Below are positions 14,781-22,210 of a DNA stretch of 35,471 nucleotides, piece after piece. Numbering within the stretch: the stretch's first letter is position 1; each line of letters begins with the position of its first letter. The notes beneath the pieces are model-generated. The model did not search any database and was not told the DNA's origin. It saw only the letters and a program-made list of their open reading frames with translations. This DNA comes from an uncultured Chitinophagaceae bacterium. GTDB taxonomy: Bacteria; Bacteroidota; Bacteroidia; Chitinophagales; Chitinophagaceae. The DNA is taken from assembly GCA_903883945.1 (NCBI GenBank), contig CAISCV010000100.1, positions 1 to 35,471 on the forward strand. Reading direction: 5' to 3'. The translations under genes and the position numbers were made by a program.

Positions 14781-15122
14781 CTTTTTCGTACGTTTAGTAG
14801 GGTAAAACTATTTTTCTCCTACGTTTATTTTTTCATTAAACAGTAGTAGGGGGCAGCGAATATGGCACAAGAAAATGAATATTATGGTATTTAGTTTAGT
14901 AATTTTATTGCACACTCCATCAACAGCAAGCTAACATTGGGTTGTAAGTTATCCACAATAAAAAGAGGACATATTAACAGAAAGGAGAAGTTTTGCGCTT
15001 TTTACACAGAGAAATCAACAATTGATTGTGCAAAAAAAATTTGAAATTTTTACTTCTTTGAACAAGCGTTTTCTGTATACTTTTTCATATATAAATTACG
15101 TCTTATTTCTTTTACACAGATC
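14781..15122. other. AT-rich gap upstream of dnaB with DnaA-box-like sites
   Basis: No gene is seen. It contains one perfect TTATCCACA (14949-14957) and two TTTTACACA sites (15000-15008 and 15110-15118) that fit TTWTNCACA. The two latter sit in the same 11-mer, TTTTACACAGA, 110 bp apart. It must also contain the dnaB promoter. Confidence 0.6.
14949..15118 (+). promoter_or_regulatory. Cluster of three DnaA-box-like sites
   Basis: TTATCCACA at 14949-14957 is the strict DnaA-box consensus. TTTTACACA at 15000-15008 and 15110-15118 matches the relaxed form. All three are in the same orientation within a strongly AT-rich gap next to dnaB. This could be DnaA control of dnaB or part of a replication origin; dnaA and dnaN are not in the window. 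Confidence 0.4.
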
Positions 15123-15449
15123 TTATTTCTTCGATTTTGATACCAATTCATAAGAATGATTTATCCATTCTTTTAATTGATTGTTTGAAACGGAGCCATC
15201 TACAACAATTGTATTCCAATGTTTTTTATTCATGTGAAAACCAGGCAGAACACAAGCATATTGCTCTCGAAGTTCCTCGGCAAGCGAGGGGTCGCATTTT
15301 ACATTAAACTGCAATTGAGGAGTATTAAGACTTGTAAGCAAATATAGTTTCCCATTAATTTTAAACACCAATGTTTCAGGTCCAAATGGAAAACCTTCTT
15401 CTGTGTGAGGTTTGCTTAAACAATAGTCTCTTAATTGTTCTATATCCAT
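15123..15449 (-). CDS. MmcQ/YjbR family protein
   Basis: This 108-aa protein matches the MmcQ/YjbR fold throughout: MDIEQLRDYCLSKPHTEEGFPFGPETLVFKI (its first part) aligns with the family's LR.yclslPgaeE.fPF...t.vfkV pattern, and the end has the LPGFHMNKKHWNTIVVDGSV block with HWNT, followed by a C-terminal helix. Members are small CyaY-like proteins with proposed DNA-binding or unknown roles, so function is not firm. It follows the histidine kinase by 33 nt on the same strand, so it may be the third gene of the two-component operon. Full length, no oddity. Confidence 0.88.
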   Translation of the reverse strand: MDIEQLRDYCLSKPHTEEGFPFGPETLVFKINGKLYLLTSLNTPQLQFNVKCDPSLAEELREQYACVLPGFHMNKKHWNTIVVDGSVSNNQLKEWINHSYELVSKSKK

Positions 15450-15482
15450 ATTCGGAGGAAAATTATTAATTCATTTCAACTA

Positions 15483-16535
15483 TTAGTTGTCCCCTCTCCT
15501 TCCCTGAAGGGTAAAGCCAATGGTTGTACCAACATCCAATTTGCTACGTACGTGCATTATTTGTTTGTGCGCGTTTATGATGTGCTTACAAATGGCAAGG
15601 CCCAAACCAGTACCTCCTACATCTCTGCTTCTGCCCAAATCGGTACGGTAAAACCGTTCAAATATTCTGTCCAGGTGTTCTTCTGCTATACCAATACCAT
15701 CATCGCTAAATTCTATGAGTACATACAGGTCATCGGTACGGTAGGCACTTGCAACGATACTGCCATGAAATTTGCCATATTTTGTAGCGTTTTCGACCAG
15801 ATTATTTATTACTTGCCTGATCTTCTCTTTATCTGCAAAAACTGTAATGGGCTGTTCGCATCCTTTTTTTATGGAGCACTGTATTTTCTTTTCATTGGTT
15901 CGGATAGATAAACTTTCGTAAACATCTTTTATTAAATCTTGAATGATGAAGTTTTGTTTGTACAGCGGTTGTTCACCGGTTTCAAGCTTTGATATTTCAT
16001 CTAAGTCTTGCATAAGGTTCACCATTCGATCTACATTTTTTGCAGCATTCTCCAGAAAGCGTCTATTTACAGCGGGGTTTTCTAGTGCACCGCCCAAAAG
16101 TGTATCTACATATCCCTGTATAGCAAAAATGGGAGTCTTAAATTCATGTGCCAGGTTTTGCAAAAATTCTTTCCGATAGGCCTCATTGCTTTTTAGAGTA
16201 GCAACCTCTGCACTACGTTGTTGTGCCCACTTCTCAACGTCTTCGCTTACCTCATCAATACTTTTTTTAGGAAGGATATATTTATAGTAGGTCTCTTCTC
16301 TTTTACTCGCTTTGGTTTGATAAATAAACTTATAAATGATTTTAATTTTTCGATAAATAAACCATTCCAATACAAAATCTATCAGGAAATAGGATAATAC
16401 AAAAACAACTATACTGGCAATAATGGCTGCAATAATGTTTTCTATAACAAAAAAACCTATGCCGATGGGTAAGGCAATTAATAATGAGGTGAGTGCAGAA
16501 AGTTGTCTGGGTGAAAGATTTTTGGGTGTAAGCAT
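15483..16535 (-). CDS. PhoR-like sensor histidine kinase without large periplasmic domain
   Basis: 350 aa. Two N-terminal membrane helices (about 12-30 and 32-55) are almost back to back, so there is no extracytoplasmic sensor domain. A cytoplasmic linker leads to the HisKA domain with the phospho-acceptor H130 in NLAHEFKTPIFAIQGYVDTL. The ATPase domain has the N box VINNLVENATKYG, G1 FSDDGIGI, the F box ERFYR and the G2 GGTGLGLAI. This is the PhoR/short-kinase architecture. It presumably phosphorylates the response regulator encoded 72 nt upstream on the same strand. The signal is unknown; with no sensor loop it may respond to membrane state or a partner protein, as PhoR does through the phosphate transporter. 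No Pst genes are in the window. Confidence 0.93.
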   Translation of the reverse strand: MLTPKNLSPRQLSALTSLLIALPIGIGFFVIENIIAAIIASIVVFVLSYFLIDFVLEWFIYRKIKIIYKFIYQTKASKREETYYKYILPKKSIDEVSEDVEKWAQQRSAEVATLKSNEAYRKEFLQNLAHEFKTPIFAIQGYVDTLLGGALENPAVNRRFLENAAKNVDRMVNLMQDLDEISKLETGEQPLYKQNFIIQDLIKDVYESLSIRTNEKKIQCSIKKGCEQPITVFADKEKIRQVINNLVENATKYGKFHGSIVASAYRTDDLYVLIEFSDDGIGIAEEHLDRIFERFYRTDLGRSRDVGGTGLGLAICKHIINAHKQIMHVRSKLDVGTTIGFTLQGRRGDN

Positions 16536-16607
16536 ATTACCAACTGTGATTGATGTGAAGGTAATAGATACAGCTTAATATTTAATAATATAGTCTGATA
16601 AGATATA

Positions 16608-17288
16608 CTACAGTTCAAATTTATAACCAACTCCTTTAACAGTGGTGATGCAATCTATACCTAATTTCTGACGAATCTTTCGGATATGAACATCTATAGT
16701 TCTGTCACCTACAATTACCTCCCTACCCCATATCTGTGATAAGATTTCGTTTCTTAAGAAAACCCTTCCTTGTTTAGACGCAAGCAAATAAAGTAATTCA
16801 AACTCTTTCTTGGCTAGTGGATATTCTATTTCATCAATAAAAACAACAAACTTAATTGTGTCTATTCTTATATTTCCAAATATTAATATTTTCTCATCAT
16901 CATCTTTTGTTACCCTTCTAAACAGTGCATTCACCCTACTCACCAAAACTTTGGTACTGATGGGTTTACTTACATAATCATCTGCACCTAATTCCAATCC
17001 TCTTATCTGAGAAGACTCATCACTCATTGCAGTTAGGAAAATGATTAATGTTTTTTGAAACTGGGGCATACTCCTCAATGCCTGGCAAGCTTCCATACCC
17101 GTTTTCTTGGGCATCATAACATCTAAAATAATAAGGTCGGGCTTAATAGCCTTTGCTTTATCAATAGCTTCCTGTCCATTTTTGGCTGTATACATCTCAT
17201 ATCCTTCCTTCGCAAGATTGTAGCTGATGATTTCTAGAATATCTGGTTCGTCGTCTGCAACTAATATTCGCCTTGGGGATACCTCCAT
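16608..17288 (-). CDS. OmpR/PhoB-family response regulator
   Basis: I chose the ATG at 17288 (MEVSPRRIL), 226 aa. A TTG at 17309 in the same frame is possible but lies on a likely -7 promoter box. The receiver domain has the acidic pair DD (12-13), phosphorylation site D56 in LIILDVMMPKK, the T/S and K switch residues (FLTAMSD ... DDYVSKPIS), and the C-terminal winged helix ends in the OmpR-type RTIDVHIRKIRQKL and VKGVGYKFEL blocks. It is the first gene of a minus-strand operon with the histidine kinase. The PhoB subtype is suggested by overall similarity and by the PhoR-like partner, not by target sites. It is transcribed divergently from the 725-aa secreted protein and shares a 138-nt promoter region with it. 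Confidence 0.93.
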   Translation of the reverse strand: MEVSPRRILVADDEPDILEIISYNLAKEGYEMYTAKNGQEAIDKAKAIKPDLIILDVMMPKKTGMEACQALRSMPQFQKTLIIFLTAMSDESSQIRGLELGADDYVSKPISTKVLVSRVNALFRRVTKDDDEKILIFGNIRIDTIKFVVFIDEIEYPLAKKEFELLYLLASKQGRVFLRNEILSQIWGREVIVGDRTIDVHIRKIRQKLGIDCITTVKGVGYKFEL

Positions 17289-17306
17289 GTTAACAATTAA
17301 TTTACA

Positions 17307-17314
17307 CAAAAATA
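17307..17314 (-). promoter_or_regulatory. Likely -7 box (TATTTTTG) of the two-component operon
   Basis: On the minus strand the bases read TATTTTTG, matching TAnnTTTG, about 19 nt before the chosen ATG at 17288. A TTG lies upstream but at an imperfect spacing. Confidence 0.4.
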
Positions 17315-17356
17315 ACCTACTAAACGGGCAACGGAGCCAAAATTTGTATTATCAAA

Positions 17357-17398
17357 TTGTTAACGAATTATTACAATTAAATTTGTGGGCTCACAAAT
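17357..17398 (+). promoter_or_regulatory. Promoter with overlapping dyad upstream of the 725-aa gene
   Basis: TTG (17357-17359) and TAAATTTG (17378-17385) form a Bacteroidota -33/-7 pair with 18-bp spacing, 42 nt before the start codon. A perfect inverted repeat ATTTGTG-GGCT-CACAAAT (17381-17398) covers the -7 box and the expected start of transcription, the classic place for a repressor operator. The protein that binds it is not identified. Confidence 0.5.
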
Positions 17399-17426
17399 AA
17401 TGTAATTTCGTAAACATTGGCACACT

Positions 17427-19604
17427 ATGAATAAACTTTTTCTAGGAATTTTAATGCTGTTCAGTCTATCTGTAAAATTGCATGCCCAGGATGAAATTCC
17501 AATGCCAAAAGTGCCTGCAATGCGGCAATTATTTCATTTGAATATTGATAATGCACAGCAAAAAGTAATCAGATTAAATACGTATGATGATACAATTTTT
17601 AACGCCACTTCCGATTCAAAAATAAATAGTGAGATAACAAAGATTCTCAAGGTTCATATCAATAACCTGCAAGCAAATATCGAGATAGATAGTAATTTAT
17701 CCGAGAGCGACAAATTCATCTGGCTTAGGGCAGTAGAGAATTTATTGAATGATTATATTTTCGATTATAAAAGTAAAAAACTTACTGGGGCACAGCTTGG
17801 AAGTGTAATTATTGCCTTTGAAAAGGCAATGAATTTTGAAAAGAAAAGATTATCTATTTTCCCAGTAATTAGTAATAATCCTTTGGCGATAGGCAATATC
17901 ATCTTAAACAATCCTGCTTTTGCAAACAATGTTGGTTACAAGCCAAGTAGGGACAATCTGGTGCTAAAGATGTGTCAGCGGCAACCAGATAACATCATGC
18001 GGATATTATCTAACTACCCTGATGTTTATTTTGTAGATAGCATCATTACCGAAATGGCGTATAAAAATCAGGAGGAGATGTACAACTATGCGGCTTCTCC
18101 CAACGAATTGGGCGATTCAATCAGAAGTTGTTCAGATCCTTTGGTAAAAATGATCAGTCAGCTATCTGCCAAAAACACGGGTAGAATGTATTTTCCTTTC
18201 CTTGATGTATTATACAAAGGCGAAATTTCACTAGATACGATTACCAATGCATTGGAAGATGATGAGAAATATTATAAATTATTGGTAAGAACCGAAATAG
18301 ACTATGCTGAAAGGATGCGTCAAGCCGATACGCCCCTTGTGTATAAAACATTGGTTGAAAAACTTCGAGGAAAGGCTGTTGACATTTTTATTGATGAAAT
18401 AAATGCTTTGCACGATGAAAAGTTAGATGAGGTGCGGTTTAAAAAGATAGAAAATCTAAGCCCGGTAGAGTTATATTATTTGTGTGTATTGGGTGAGGAA
18501 GAAATTTATACAAGTAGCTATCTTGGTGTATACAAAAGAATTTTTGAACGGATGAAGGTACAGCGGTCAGATGCAATTTTTGACCTGACCAATTACGATT
18601 TCTATAAAAAGTTCATCAAAATGGCCGCAGCATACAACCAGCTTGATGACTTCCTGAAACGAATGGATACTATTACCTCCAACAACATCATGCGGAACTT
18701 TGTAAGTAATCTTGATGCTAAAAATACGTTGGAAGATGCGGTAGATGTGGCCGATTCTTATGCCAGCATCACTAATATCAAAATAAGGAATCTGATATTA
18801 GATCAGATTCAAAAAAATCTTTTTGAAGATACGACCATTAACAAAAGGTCGGAAACAATTTATCGGCTACTATATACTATTTTCTTGTCTTTAGACACAC
18901 TTAACCACATTGATCTGACCAAGCAATTAGATATTAACCCCATTTTTATAATGCCTAATAAGTTGCTGCAAGACACATCGGGAAGGATTGTAATTCAGCA
19001 ATTTTTTTATGGTGATAAAGATGGCAAAAATGTATTTAAAAGTTTCTTGGAAAACTTCCACAAAGAAAACTGGCGGATTACGCAAACAGATGAATGGGCA
19101 GAAGTTAGATCTATACGAGGAACCAAAGTGCTAATTTATGCCAACAAACCATTAGATGCCGAGCAAGATTTAGATGCCGCAGCACAAAGCCACTTGACTA
19201 ACTTTTTAGATTCTTCACAATTAAGACCTACTATAGTTATTCATCGAGGACATAGTTATTATCTGAAATATACCATCGATCAACTTAATCCTTTTGCTAG
19301 AATTGTACTACTAGGAAGTTGTGGTGGTTATCAGAGCCTAAATAAGGTTTTAGAAATTTGCCCAGATGCACATATTATTGCCTCCAAACAAGTGGGGACA
19401 GGTATTATAAATCAAGGCTTGATAAATGTGATTACAGAGCAACTTCGTTTGGGTAAAGACCTCAACTGGCCTTTGTTATGGAAGGGTCTTACGGCAAAGT
19501 TTGGTACAGTTGAAGAGAAAGAAAAGTTTAGTGACTATATCCCCCCGTATAAAAATTTGGGTGCCATATTTTTAATGGCATACCAAAAAGCCTTTTATAA
19601 GTAA
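17427..19604 (+). CDS. Secreted protein with clan-CD-peptidase-like C-terminus
   Basis: 725 aa with a clear signal peptide (MNKLFLGILMLFSLSVKLHA-Q). Residues 25-560 are mostly helical and not recognised. The last 170 residues have the clan CD cysteine-peptidase pattern: a hydrophobic strand ending in His (TIVIHRGHSYYL, H606 and H609), then about 25 residues later a second hydrophobic strand ending in Ser-Cys-Gly-Gly (IVLLGSCGGYQ, C632), and then IIASKQVGTGIINQG, resembling the block after the catalytic Cys in caspase-, gingipain- and CHAT-type enzymes. This is my inference; it could be an inactive relative. Its own promoter and dyad lie upstream. The Crp/Fnr regulator starts only 10 nt downstream, so the two may be co-transcribed. 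Confidence 0.6.
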   Translation: MNKLFLGILMLFSLSVKLHAQDEIPMPKVPAMRQLFHLNIDNAQQKVIRLNTYDDTIFNATSDSKINSEITKILKVHINNLQANIEIDSNLSESDKFIWLRAVENLLNDYIFDYKSKKLTGAQLGSVIIAFEKAMNFEKKRLSIFPVISNNPLAIGNIILNNPAFANNVGYKPSRDNLVLKMCQRQPDNIMRILSNYPDVYFVDSIITEMAYKNQEEMYNYAASPNELGDSIRSCSDPLVKMISQLSAKNTGRMYFPFLDVLYKGEISLDTITNALEDDEKYYKLLVRTEIDYAERMRQADTPLVYKTLVEKLRGKAVDIFIDEINALHDEKLDEVRFKKIENLSPVELYYLCVLGEEEIYTSSYLGVYKRIFERMKVQRSDAIFDLTNYDFYKKFIKMAAAYNQLDDFLKRMDTITSNNIMRNFVSNLDAKNTLEDAVDVADSYASITNIKIRNLILDQIQKNLFEDTTINKRSETIYRLLYTIFLSLDTLNHIDLTKQLDINPIFIMPNKLLQDTSGRIVIQQFFYGDKDGKNVFKSFLENFHKENWRITQTDEWAEVRSIRGTKVLIYANKPLDAEQDLDAAAQSHLTNFLDSSQLRPTIVIHRGHSYYLKYTIDQLNPFARIVLLGSCGGYQSLNKVLEICPDAHIIASKQVGTGIINQGLINVITEQLRLGKDLNWPLLWKGLTAKFGTVEEKEKFSDYIPPYKNLGAIFLMAYQKAFYK

Positions 19605-19614
19605 TAGTAATGTA

Positions 19615-20259
19615 ATGGAGAATGAAAACATAGATTTCAAAGAAAAATTTGAAGGAATCTTCGAACCCGAGCTTTTAAAGCAAGTAGAAGCAAAGGCTAA
19701 ACATATTTCTGTAATAGCAGGAGCTACCATCATGGATATTGGTCAGATAGTAAGGCAAATGCCCATTATACTTTCTGGCTCAATAAAAGTGACTAGGATT
19801 GATGAAAAGGGAAGAGAAATATTGCTTTATTATGTAAATTCCAATGAAAGCTGTGCCATGACTTTTACTTGTTGCATGGAACATTTTCCAAGTGAAATAA
19901 AAGCCGTTGCAGAAGATGATGTAGAAATGTTGATGCTGCCAATGTCGGTAATGGATGAATGGATGACCAAATATCCAAGTTGGAAAAGTTTTGTAATGAG
20001 AACCATCCGTCATAGGTTCAATGAATTATTAAAAACAATAGACCATATTGCTTTTCAGAAATTGGATGAAAGACTTATTTCTTATCTGAAAGAAAAGTCT
20101 AAAACCACAGGGTCATCTCTATTAAATATCTCCCATCAACAAATTGCAGAAGAGCTTGCCTCTTCAAGAGAAGTTATTTCACGCCTGTTAAAAAAGCTAG
20201 AAAATGACAAAAGATTACTGCTTTACAGAAGCCAAATAAAACTTCTGAAGGATATGTAA
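19615..20259 (+). CDS. Crp/Fnr-family transcriptional regulator
   Basis: 214 aa. An N-terminal cyclic-nucleotide-binding-like beta barrel (about 20-125, with GREILLYYVNSNESCAMTF) is joined by a long dimer helix to a winged helix containing HQQIAEELASSREVISRLLKKLE, whose RExxSR recognition helix is typical of Crp/Fnr proteins that read TGT-AC half-sites. A Cys pair plus one (CAMTFTCCMEHF) lies in the barrel, but the N-terminal 4Fe-4S cysteine set of true Fnr is absent, so redox or sulfur sensing is only a possibility. The perfect dyad TGTAAC-N4-GTTACA overlaps its own stop codon and lies just before the downstream OsmC/rhodanese operon, which it probably controls. Confidence 0.92.
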   Translation: MENENIDFKEKFEGIFEPELLKQVEAKAKHISVIAGATIMDIGQIVRQMPIILSGSIKVTRIDEKGREILLYYVNSNESCAMTFTCCMEHFPSEIKAVAEDDVEMLMLPMSVMDEWMTKYPSWKSFVMRTIRHRFNELLKTIDHIAFQKLDERLISYLKEKSKTTGSSLLNISHQQIAEELASSREVISRLLKKLENDKRLLLYRSQIKLLKDM

Positions 20260-20270
20260 CTTTTGTTACA
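20255..20270. promoter_or_regulatory. Perfect Crp/Fnr-type operator TGTAAC-N4-GTTACA
   Basis: A 16-bp dyad with 6-bp perfect arms and a TTTT spacer. It covers the regulator's stop codon (20257-20259) and ends 52 nt before the next start codon. TAGTTTTA (20292-20299), one base off the -7 consensus, lies between. Position and sequence fit an activator site for the operon starting at 20323. Confidence 0.75.
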
Positions 20271-20322
20271 CACTTGCCTAAGTCTCACTTGTAGTTTTAC
20301 ACCCTAAACAAAAATTACTACA

Positions 20323-20529
20323 ATGAAAAAAAACATGGGTATTGCAGACAGGTTAATTAGGGTATTAGTTGCTATTGCCATTGCGGCTTGCTATTTTACA
20401 CATTTGATTGATGGTGTTACAGCCACCCTATTATTAATATTGGCAGGCGTATTTATATTGACTAGCTTGGTAAGTATCTGCCCACTTTATCTTCCGTTTG
20501 GTATTAGTACAAACAAAAAAACAAATTAA
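20323..20529 (+). CDS. Small DUF2892-type membrane protein
   Basis: 68 aa with two hydrophobic segments (about 10-26 and 32-55) and the family's opening NMGIADRLIRVLVAIAIA and the ending SICPLYLPFGIST with the conserved Cys-Pro. This is the YgaP-like inner-membrane domain (DUF2892), often found alone or fused to rhodanese domains. First gene of a five-gene operon with OsmC and rhodanese genes, 2 nt before the OsmC start. A role in sulfur or sulfide handling is suggested by this context only. Confidence 0.85.
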   Translation: MKKNMGIADRLIRVLVAIAIAACYFTHLIDGVTATLLLILAGVFILTSLVSICPLYLPFGISTNKKTN

Positions 20530-20531
20530 TT

Positions 20532-20996
20532 ATGACACATGAAGTAGAAACCCAATGGATGGGTAAGATGCAGTTTAATGCCCTTGTGAATGGACATACT
20601 GTTGTTATGGATGCGCCAGAAAGAGTGGGTGGTGAAGATCATGGCCCTATTCCAAAGCCTTTTGTTTTGTCGGCTTTGTCGGGTTGCACAGGTATGGATG
20701 TAATTGCCATGTTACGCAAAGCAAACAAACCAGTAACTGATATGAGTATAAAAGTAACGGGTGAAATAAGCAAACAGCCACCAATAGAATATACTTCCAT
20801 ACATGTTGTGTACGAGTTTTTGGGTGATGAAGCAAATAAGGAGGCTGCATTATCCGCCGTATCAGATTCTCAAGAAAAATTCTGTGGGGTTAGCCACATG
20901 CTCAAAAAGATTTTGCCTCTTACTTGGGAAGTAAATTACAATGGCAAGCAGATTTTTAACAATCTACCAATGCTTCAGTCGGTGTCATTAAACTAA
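20532..20996 (+). CDS. OsmC-family peroxiredoxin-like protein
   Basis: 154 aa. The OsmC fold is seen in the two redox cysteines, C52 in FVLSALSGCTGMDVIAML and C118 in EKFCGVSHML, and in the N-terminal MGKMQFNALVNGHTVVMDAPE strand pair with the following GGEDHGPIPKP loop. OsmC/Ohr proteins reduce organic hydroperoxides or related thiol oxidants using this cysteine pair; the exact substrate here is unknown and many stand-alone relatives handle persulfides or electrophiles. It lies between two small membrane proteins and upstream of a rhodanese in a compact operon under the predicted Crp/Fnr site. Confidence 0.9.
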   Translation: MTHEVETQWMGKMQFNALVNGHTVVMDAPERVGGEDHGPIPKPFVLSALSGCTGMDVIAMLRKANKPVTDMSIKVTGEISKQPPIEYTSIHVVYEFLGDEANKEAALSAVSDSQEKFCGVSHMLKKILPLTWEVNYNGKQIFNNLPMLQSVSLN

Positions 20997-21002
20997 TCTT
21001 TT

Positions 21003-21206
21003 ATGAAAAATGATACACGCGATACAAAGCTAATTTTATGGGTGAACAGATTAATCCGTTGGGGAATGGGTAGTGTTCTACTAATTTACGGCATAAATAA
21101 TCATGACGAAAGCCGATGGATTGGCTTTGTTTTAGGCGCGGCATTTATTATTACAGGGTTTTTACGTCCAAAGCGGTGCATAGATGGAAGTTGCCCTATC
21201 GATTAA
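21003..21206 (+). CDS. Small membrane protein with C-terminal Cys pair
   Basis: 67 aa with two hydrophobic segments (about 18-32 and 41-54) separated by a short charged loop, then a basic-cysteine end RPKRCIDGSCPID. It resembles DUF2892-type proteins in size and topology but with an extra C-x4-C end. Only 6 nt after the OsmC gene and 24 nt before the rhodanese gene, so it is an operon member. No enzymatic role is assigned. Confidence 0.75.
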   Translation: MKNDTRDTKLILWVNRLIRWGMGSVLLIYGINNHDESRWIGFVLGAAFIITGFLRPKRCIDGSCPID

Positions 21207-21230
21207 TTAATTAAAGTAAAAAGAAATAAA

Positions 21231-21548
21231 ATGATAAATATTTTTAAGAACCTTTTTGGTTCAAGTATAGACACAGATTTTGCAGAATTAGTAGCAGCTG
21301 GAGCAACCATTATTGATGTAAGAACTCCCGATGAATTTAGAGGGGGTAATATAAAAGGATCAATCAATATTCCTTTAAATAGCTTAAATCAGAACCTGTC
21401 AAAACTAAAAAAAGACAAGCCAATCATTACATGTTGTGCTTCTGGGATGCGAAGTGCTTCAGCAAAAAGTGTATTAACGTCCAATGGTTTCACCCAAGTG
21501 TACAATGGTGGTGGATGGTATGGACTTCAAAATAAACTAAACAAATGA
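21231..21548 (+). CDS. Single-domain rhodanese
   Basis: 105 aa. The rhodanese domain has the opening ATIIDVRTPDEFRGGNIKGSINIPL with the conserved DVR and the H/N-I-P-L block, and an active-site loop CASGMR with catalytic C69 (CxxGxR). It carries sulfane sulfur as a persulfide. It overlaps the next gene by 4 nt (ATGA). Together with OsmC and three small membrane proteins it suggests a unit that handles reactive sulfur or thiol stress under the Crp/Fnr regulator. Full length for a single-domain PspE-like protein, cytoplasmic. Confidence 0.93.
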   Translation: MINIFKNLFGSSIDTDFAELVAAGATIIDVRTPDEFRGGNIKGSINIPLNSLNQNLSKLKKDKPIITCCASGMRSASAKSVLTSNGFTQVYNGGGWYGLQNKLNK

Positions 21549-21772
21549 AAATAACTAAGGAACAGATTACAACAGGTTGGTCTTTAAGAAGGGTGTTATC
21601 AGTCCTTTTTGGCGCCATCATCATCTATAAAGCTGCCGTTACACAAGAAGTTGTGAGTGCTATCTTTGGCGTTGTATTATTGGCAATGGGCATATTTAAT
21701 ATTGGTTGTGCCAGTGGTTGCTGTGGAGGCAATTGCAGCTATACCCCACTTGATAATAAAGTGAAAAAATAA
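21545..21772 (+). CDS. Small membrane protein with cysteine-rich end
   Basis: 75 aa with two hydrophobic segments (about 14-28 and 35-50), an Arg pair before the first, and then GCASGCCGGNCSY, five cysteines in 13 residues. It starts inside the end of the rhodanese gene (ATGA), so it is translationally coupled. The layout is that of a YgaP-type membrane partner of rhodanese split into a separate gene. The cysteine cluster could bind a metal or accept sulfur. Last gene of the operon; a hairpin lies about 90 nt downstream. Confidence 0.82.
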   Translation: MKITKEQITTGWSLRRVLSVLFGAIIIYKAAVTQEVVSAIFGVVLLAMGIFNIGCASGCCGGNCSYTPLDNKVKK

Positions 21773-21864
21773 AACGACAAATATTTTATTCCTTTTAACC
21801 TTAATTGATCATTATACTTCATTCAATTTTATAAGCATATTTATAGATTTATAATAATTAGGTC

Positions 21865-21903
21865 ACCTTCTTCTAATAACGAATAACTTCTTGGGAAGAA
21901 GGT
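21865..21903 (+). terminator. Hairpin downstream of the OsmC/rhodanese operon
   Basis: ACCTTCTTC (21865-21873) pairs with GAAGAAGGT (21895-21903) with a 21-nt loop. No clear T-tract follows, so it is a weak terminator candidate. Confidence 0.4.
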
Positions 21904-22022
21904 AAACTTGTTTTATATAAGTTCGCACAAAAAAACCTATAACTGCCGCCATAAAATAAAAATAAACTTTGCCAGTAAAATTTAACTTCTTTTTACCCCC
22001 AATAACTAAATTCGTACTACTA

Positions 22023-22055
22023 CAAAAGAGTATTACTACAAGCAATACTCTTTTG
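22023..22055. terminator. Strong 12-bp terminator hairpin
   Basis: CAAAAGAGTATT (22023-22034) and AATACTCTTTTG (22044-22055) are perfect arms with a 9-nt loop, with A-rich and T-rich outer arms, so it can work in either direction. It probably insulates the sulfur operon from the GH2 block. Confidence 0.65.
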
Positions 22056-22102
22056 TCTAATTAGCTATCTTATTATCTTAGATGTTCTATTTACTGTTCC
22101 AA

Positions 22103-22120
22103 TGTGCCAAATTAGGCACA
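22103..22120. promoter_or_regulatory. Operator-like dyad TGTGCC-N6-GGCACA
   Basis: Perfect 6-bp arms with AAATTA between them, about 550 nt before the GH2 start. A GTTACA half-site lies just after. It may bind a regulator of the downstream carbohydrate block, but the distance is long. Confidence 0.35.
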
Positions 22121-22210
22121 ATGTTACATTAAGATATCTTGTTGATTTAACTTTAAGGTTTCTTTCTAGTCTCTCATCGACAAGTTAATTATTTAAAGAA
22201 ATTATTAAGT

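Noticed and set aside
17289-17309. TTG start seven codons upstream for the response regulator
   Set aside because: It coincides with the likely -7 box; the ATG at 17288 starts right before the receiver domain.
21863-22045. 60-codon minus-strand frame with a hydrophobic middle
   Set aside because: It spans one terminator hairpin and enters another, in an AT-rich gap, with no supporting similarity.
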